The notes under the pieces were generated by a model, which had not been told where the DNA came from, did no database searches, and saw only the letters and a program-made list of their open reading frames with translations. DNA of 64,000 nucleotides from an uncultured Eubacteriales bacterium. GTDB taxonomy: Bacteria; Bacillota; Clostridia; Oscillospirales; Oscillospiraceae. Numbering within the stretch: the stretch's first letter is position 1; every line of letters begins with the position of its first letter. The stretch is from NCBI GenBank assembly GCA_900544405.1, contig UQVA01000001.1:124001-188000 (forward strand). The letters run 5' to 3'. Below are positions 60,281-64,000 of this stretch, one piece after another. The position numbers and the translations under genes are program-made.

Positions 60281-61525
60281 ATGTCTGAAAAAACTCTCGT
60301 CGGTTCCGTTATCATCGGCCAGTCCGGCGGCCCCTCTGCGGTCATTAACTGCTCCGCCTACGGCGTCATTAAGACCGCTCTGGAAAATCCCAACATTACC
60401 AAGGTGTACGGTGCGTTCCACGGCATCAAGGGCGTTCTGAACGACCAGCTGATGATCATGGACGAGGAAGATCCCGCTGAGCTGGAGCATATGCTCTACA
60501 CCCCGTCTTCCGCTCTGGGCTCCTGCCGCTATAAGATCGCCGATCCCGATGTGGACGACACCGATTATAAGCGCATCCTGGAGATCTTCAAGAAGTACAA
60601 CGTCCGTTACTTCTTCTACAACGGCGGCAACGACTCCATGGACACCTGCAACAAAATTTCCAAGTATATGAACAAGGTCGGCTATGAGTGCCGGGTCATG
60701 GGCGTGCCCAAGACCATCGACAACGACCTGGCCGGTACCGATCACTGCCCCGGCTTCGCTTCCGCTGCCAAGTATATTGCCACCTCCGTCATGGAAGTCT
60801 CCCGTGACTGCCATGTGTACGACACCGGCATGGTGACCATCATCGAGTGCATGGGCCGTCACGCCGGCTGGCTGACTGCCGCTGCCGCTCTGGCCGGCGT
60901 GAAGGGCGACGGTCCCGACCTCATTTACCTCCCCGAGCGGGACTTCGATATGGATGCCTTCCTGGCTGATGTGAAGCGCATCTACAACGAGAAGAAGAAC
61001 TGCATCGTGGCCGTGTCCGAGGGCGTTCACTACGCCGACGGCACCTTCGTGTCCGAGGCCAAGACCTCCGGCACCGACGGCTTCGGCCATGCCCAGCTGG
61101 GCGGCCTGGCTGCCCGTCTGGCCGATGTGGTGAAGGCTGCGACCGGCGCGAAGGTCCGTCCCATTGAGCTGAGCCTGCTGCAGCGCTGCGCTGCCCACTG
61201 CGCTTCCGGCACCGACATCGCCGAGTCCTTCATGTCCGGCAAGGTCGCCGTGGAGGAGGCCGTGGCCGGTGTTACCGACAAGATGGTCGGCTTCAAGTGC
61301 ACCCGTGACGAGAACGGCTACAAGTGCGTTCCCGAGCTGTTCGACCTGAGCATCGTGGCCAACACCGAGAAGAAGGTTCCTCAGGAGTGGATCAACGAGG
61401 CCGGTAACGGCGTGACCCAGGGCTTCATCGACTACTGCCTGCCCCTCATCCAGGGCGAGACCGGCATGGTCAAGGAGGACGGCCTGCCCCGGTTCGTCCA
61501 CCTGAAGCGTGTGTTTGCCAAGTAA
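60281..61525 (+). CDS. pfp: 6-phosphofructokinase, probably pyrophosphate-dependent
   Basis: 414 residues. SGGPSAVINCSAYG begins the nucleotide-site region. FFYNGGNDSMDTC carries the Asp that replaces glycine in ATP-type enzymes, and GVPKTIDNDL carries the lysine linked with PPi use. GRHAGWLTAAAAL is the sugar-phosphate region. The start at 60281 follows GGAGG. PPi-linked glycolysis would save ATP in a fermenter. Phosphoryl donor is inferred from two residues and should be treated as likely, not certain. Confidence 0.9.
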   Translation: MSEKTLVGSVIIGQSGGPSAVINCSAYGVIKTALENPNITKVYGAFHGIKGVLNDQLMIMDEEDPAELEHMLYTPSSALGSCRYKIADPDVDDTDYKRILEIFKKYNVRYFFYNGGNDSMDTCNKISKYMNKVGYECRVMGVPKTIDNDLAGTDHCPGFASAAKYIATSVMEVSRDCHVYDTGMVTIIECMGRHAGWLTAAAALAGVKGDGPDLIYLPERDFDMDAFLADVKRIYNEKKNCIVAVSEGVHYADGTFVSEAKTSGTDGFGHAQLGGLAARLADVVKAATGAKVRPIELSLLQRCAAHCASGTDIAESFMSGKVAVEEAVAGVTDKMVGFKCTRDENGYKCVPELFDLSIVANTEKKVPQEWINEAGNGVTQGFIDYCLPLIQGETGMVKEDGLPRFVHLKRVFAK

Positions 61526-61544
61526 TTTACCCGGAATAAGCGAA

Positions 61545-61577
61545 AATCCGACGGACTTCGGTCCGCCGGATTCTTTT
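61545..61577 (+). terminator. Terminator of the phosphofructokinase gene
   Basis: AATCCG-A-CGGAC-TTCG-GTCCG-C-CGGATT with a stable TTCG loop and one mismatch, then CTTTT. Confidence 0.82.
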
Positions 61578-61581
61578 CAAT

Positions 61582-61620
61582 AAAAATTCAGGCCTCCGGA
61601 TGTCCGGTGGCCTGAATTTT
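61582..61620 (-). terminator. Terminator of rmuC overlapping its stop codon
   Basis: AAAAATTCAGGCC-T-CCGGA-TG-TCCGG-T-GGCCTGAATTTTT. On the minus strand it is followed by TTTTTATTG. The rmuC stop (61622-61620) touches the base of the stem. Confidence 0.85.
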
Positions 61621-62954
61621 TAATCTTCCAACAGCTTCTGGGTGGAAGCGTCGTCCAGCTGATGGACCTCCCGCAGCTTCCGGTTGATGGCCCGGGTGCG
61701 GGTCCCCATGAGGGTCTCCAAATCGGCGCTGGTCTGATTCAGGTGGCCCTGCATCTTCACGAGGGCATCCTCAAACTTGCCAAATTCGGTCTTGACGGCC
61801 CCCAGGACCTGCCAGACCTCGTTGCTGCGCTTCTGAATGGCCAGGGTATGGAAGCCCATTTGCAGGGAATTCAGCAGCGCCGCCATGGTGCTGGGACCGG
61901 CGATGTTCACATGATAGGTCCGCTGTAATTCTTCAATCAGCCCAAGATTCACCACTTCTGCGTACAGCCCTTCAAAGGGCAGGAACAGGATACCAAAGTT
62001 GGTGGTGTAGGGAACGGAAACATATTTTTCCGAAATGTCCTTGGCGCAGAGCTTCAGCACGCCGGTCAGTTCCTTCCGGGCACTTTCAATCAGCGCCGGG
62101 TCCCCTGTGGCCTGGGCCTCCTGCAGGTGCATATACCGGTCTCCGGGGAATTTGGAGTCGATGGGCAGATACACGCAGTTTCCGTCGGTTCCGGGCAGGC
62201 GAATGGCAAATTCCACCCGCTCCCGGCTGCCGGGAATGGTCGCCACGTTCTCGTCATACTGCTCCGGGGATAGAATTTCCTCCAGAATGGCCCGAAGCTG
62301 GACCTCGCCCAGAATACCACGGGTCTTGACTCCGGAAAGGACCTGCTTCAGCCCGCCCACATCGGTAGCCAATGTCTTCATTTCGCCCAGGCCCTTGTAG
62401 ACCTCCTCCAGCTGGGTGGAAACGGTCTGGAAGGACTCGGCAATGCGCTTTTGCAGCACGTCCTGCAATTTTTCGTCTACCACGCCCCGAATTTCGTCCA
62501 GCTTCTTTGTGTTTTCCGTCTGCAAGTTCCGGATGGACTCCTGGGTGCTGAGCCGCATGGCTTCCAGACGGCGTTCATTGGAGGCTTCCAGGTGGTTGAG
62601 CCGGTCGCTCATGTCCTTTAATTGCTGGGTGACAGCCTGATTCATGGCGGTCTGCCGCTCCATGACCCCATCGTTGATGGCGTTGAGCCGCTCCGTCTGG
62701 GTCCGGGCGAAGGCCGTCTGGCTGTCCGTCAGGGCGGTTCCCATGGCGCGGATGCTGCCGTTTAGGGTCTGGCCCAGGGTTCCCACGGCACCGATCACAT
62801 CCTGCTGATTCCCGGCGGACCGGCGAATCTCGTCGGTGAGTTGGGCCTGCATGGCCTGCTGCTCCTGCTTCCGTTTGGAGGGGCTGTTTTGCAGTAAAAG
62901 AACCACCAGAAGCACGGCGTTCAGCACCAGCAGGGCAAAAATAACATATTCCAT
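61620..62954 (-). CDS. rmuC: RmuC-family DNA recombination protein
   Basis: 444 residues from the ATG at 62954 (GGAG RBS). An N-terminal membrane helix (YVIFALLVLNAVLLVVLLL) is followed by a long coiled coil (about 25-200) and the RmuC nuclease-like domain with GVKTRGILGEVQLRAILEEIL, LPIDSKFPGDRYMHL, SVPYTTNFGILFLPFEGLYAEV and AGPSTMAALLNSLQMGF. RmuC limits recombination at inverted repeats in E. coli. It is 13 nt after ymdB, so co-transcribed. Confidence 0.92.
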   Translation of the reverse strand: MEYVIFALLVLNAVLLVVLLLQNSPSKRKQEQQAMQAQLTDEIRRSAGNQQDVIGAVGTLGQTLNGSIRAMGTALTDSQTAFARTQTERLNAINDGVMERQTAMNQAVTQQLKDMSDRLNHLEASNERRLEAMRLSTQESIRNLQTENTKKLDEIRGVVDEKLQDVLQKRIAESFQTVSTQLEEVYKGLGEMKTLATDVGGLKQVLSGVKTRGILGEVQLRAILEEILSPEQYDENVATIPGSRERVEFAIRLPGTDGNCVYLPIDSKFPGDRYMHLQEAQATGDPALIESARKELTGVLKLCAKDISEKYVSVPYTTNFGILFLPFEGLYAEVVNLGLIEELQRTYHVNIAGPSTMAALLNSLQMGFHTLAIQKRSNEVWQVLGAVKTEFGKFEDALVKMQGHLNQTSADLETLMGTRTRAINRKLREVHQLDDASTQKLLED

Positions 62955-62967
62955 GACTGGCTCCTTT

Positions 62968-63747
62968 CTATCGTTCCAGCAGGTCCGCCCGGCGCACACC
63001 GGTGCAGCGGCCGCTGTCTGTGTCGATGGTAAAGAGAACGCCTTCCATTTTGGTAGGACCGTCGGCCCAGCGATACCGGTCCGGCAGGTCCCCCCGGAAA
63101 TTGGCGATGGACAGCCTGGGCTGAATGCCCAGCACGGATTCCTGAGGGCCGGTCATGCCCAGATCGGTCACATAGCCGGTGCCTTTCGGCAAGATTCGGG
63201 CGTCCGCTGTGGGAACGTGGGTGTGGGTCCCCCAGACGGCGCTGACCTGGCCGTCCAGCATATAGCCCATGGCCAGCTTTTCGGAGGTGGCCTCCGCATG
63301 AAGCTCCACCAGAATCAGCTTGGTATCCAGTTGCGTGCGCAGCTTGTCCACCATCAGGAAGGGATTTTCTGCATGATAGTCCATGTTGCACCGGCCAATC
63401 AGGTCGATGACGGCCACGGGGCCGAACTTGGTCTCATAGACCCCAACCCCGGAGCCGGGCAGCTGGGGGGCCAGGTTGGCGGGCCGCAGGACACGGGAAT
63501 TGTCCTCCAGATAGGGGACGATCTCCCGCTTCTTGAAGGTATGGTTGCCCATGGTGATCACATCCGCCCCGGCGTCGAATATTTCCTCGCCCTGGTCCGG
63601 GGTCATGCCGACCACGCTGGCGTTTTCTCCGTTGACCACCACGAAATCCGCATTCAGTTGCTTTTTCCACCACCGCAGGGAGCGGCTGATCCGGTCCAGA
63701 CCCGGACGGCCCACCACATCCCCTACGGCCAGTACGTTCATCTCCAT
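62968..63747 (-). CDS. ymdB: YmdB-family metallophosphoesterase
   Basis: 259 residues, TIGR00282-type. Metal motifs: VLAVGDVVGRPGLD, VVVNGENAS, DVITMGNHTF, VELHAEATSEK and GTHTHVPTADARILP. In B. subtilis YmdB hydrolyses cyclic nucleotides and affects biofilm genes. The ATG at 63747 or 63741 may be used; the RBS is weak. It lies 3 nt after the AraC-type regulator gene, suggesting coupling. Confidence 0.92.
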   Translation of the reverse strand: MEMNVLAVGDVVGRPGLDRISRSLRWWKKQLNADFVVVNGENASVVGMTPDQGEEIFDAGADVITMGNHTFKKREIVPYLEDNSRVLRPANLAPQLPGSGVGVYETKFGPVAVIDLIGRCNMDYHAENPFLMVDKLRTQLDTKLILVELHAEATSEKLAMGYMLDGQVSAVWGTHTHVPTADARILPKGTGYVTDLGMTGPQESVLGIQPRLSIANFRGDLPDRYRWADGPTKMEGVLFTIDTDSGRCTGVRRADLLER

Positions 63748-63750
63748 GCC

Positions 63751-64000
63751 TTACCCCCGGACGGAGCGGGCGTACTCCGTGGGCGTGATGCCGAATTTCT
63801 CCTTGAACTGCCGGGAGAAATGATGGACGGTGGAGTAGTGCAGGGCGGCGGCAATGTCCGTGAAGCTCATGTTGTTCTCCCGGATCATCTGCTTGCTTTC
63901 CTGCAGCTTCATCCGGCGGATATACTCGCCGGGAGAAATTTGCATATTCTTCCGGAACAGAGCCGTCAGATAGCTGGGACTTACGTCCACATTCTGGGCC
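63751..64000 (-). CDS. AraC-family regulator, C-terminal part (truncated by window edge)
   Basis: The last 82 or so residues of a longer protein; the frame stays open to the window end (AQNVDVSPSYLTALFRKN). Two helix-turn-helix units are visible: VSPSYLTALFRKNMQISPGEYIRRMKL and MSFTDIAAALHYSTVHHFSRQFKEKFGITPTEYARS, which is the AraC signature. The sensor domain lies outside the window. An internal GTG at 63990 is not a real start. Position suggests it may be in one operon with ymdB and rmuC. Confidence 0.88.
   Translation of the reverse strand, partial: AQNVDVSPSYLTALFRKNMQISPGEYIRRMKLQESKQMIRENNMSFTDIAAALHYSTVHHFSRQFKEKFGITPTEYARSVRG

Overview
The window reads as a chromosomal segment of a GC-rich anaerobic member of the Clostridia, most likely an Oscillospirales-type gut Firmicute. 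The evidence is Firmicute gene order (ylxM-ffh-rpsP-khpA-rimM-trmD; rplS-lepB-rbgA-rnhB; tig-clpP-clpX-lon-engB), near-consensus sigma-A promoters, ECF-type vitamin uptake, a sporulation-type SpoIID protein, a type III glutamine synthetase and a PPi-type phosphofructokinase. The species cannot be named from sequence alone. No rRNA, tRNA or CRISPR array was seen.

Layout. 1-9239: de novo purine operon purE-purM-purN-purO-purH(AICAR transformylase only)-purD-purL behind a ZTP riboswitch that is cut by the window edge. 9263-13091: a leftward operon of three related lipoproteins and one secreted protein, then an IS110-family element with a candidate bridge RNA. 13092-19289: trmO, small genes, and the SRP/ribosome-maturation operon ylxM-ffh-rpsP-khpA-rimM-trmD plus a sirtuin. 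19385-23826: membrane-anchored LRR protein, SpoIID-like protein, metA and a small unknown gene.

23843-32853 is one leftward run in which nearly everything makes or spends glutamine: split glutamate synthase (three ORFs), a short glutamine synthetase, an ANTAR antiterminator, pyrG, purF and purC. Type III glutamine synthetase is divergent from it. Both sides have attenuator-like leaders. 35511-37045 holds a lipoprotein gene and a promoter-to-terminator unit without a convincing protein gene.

37131-47987 is the most interesting region. A consensus cobalamin riboswitch controls a 1670-residue secreted protein that combines transcobalamin-like (DUF4430) domains with an alpha/alpha-toroid, the two building blocks of animal intrinsic factor and transcobalamin. 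Divergent from it is an ECF transporter operon that begins with another DUF4430 protein and encodes two EcfT proteins, a fused double ATPase and an S component. I read this as a surface B12 capture and import system.

48099-52620 resumes the ribosome-maturation cluster (rplS, lepB, rbgA with an apparent +1 frameshift, rnhB, yraN), then a dipeptidase and a phosphoesterase. 52733-59058 is the protein quality-control cluster tig-clpP-clpX-lon-engB. 59125-61525 holds divergent fructose-bisphosphate aldolase and phosphofructokinase genes. The window ends with leftward rmuC, ymdB and a truncated AraC-family regulator.
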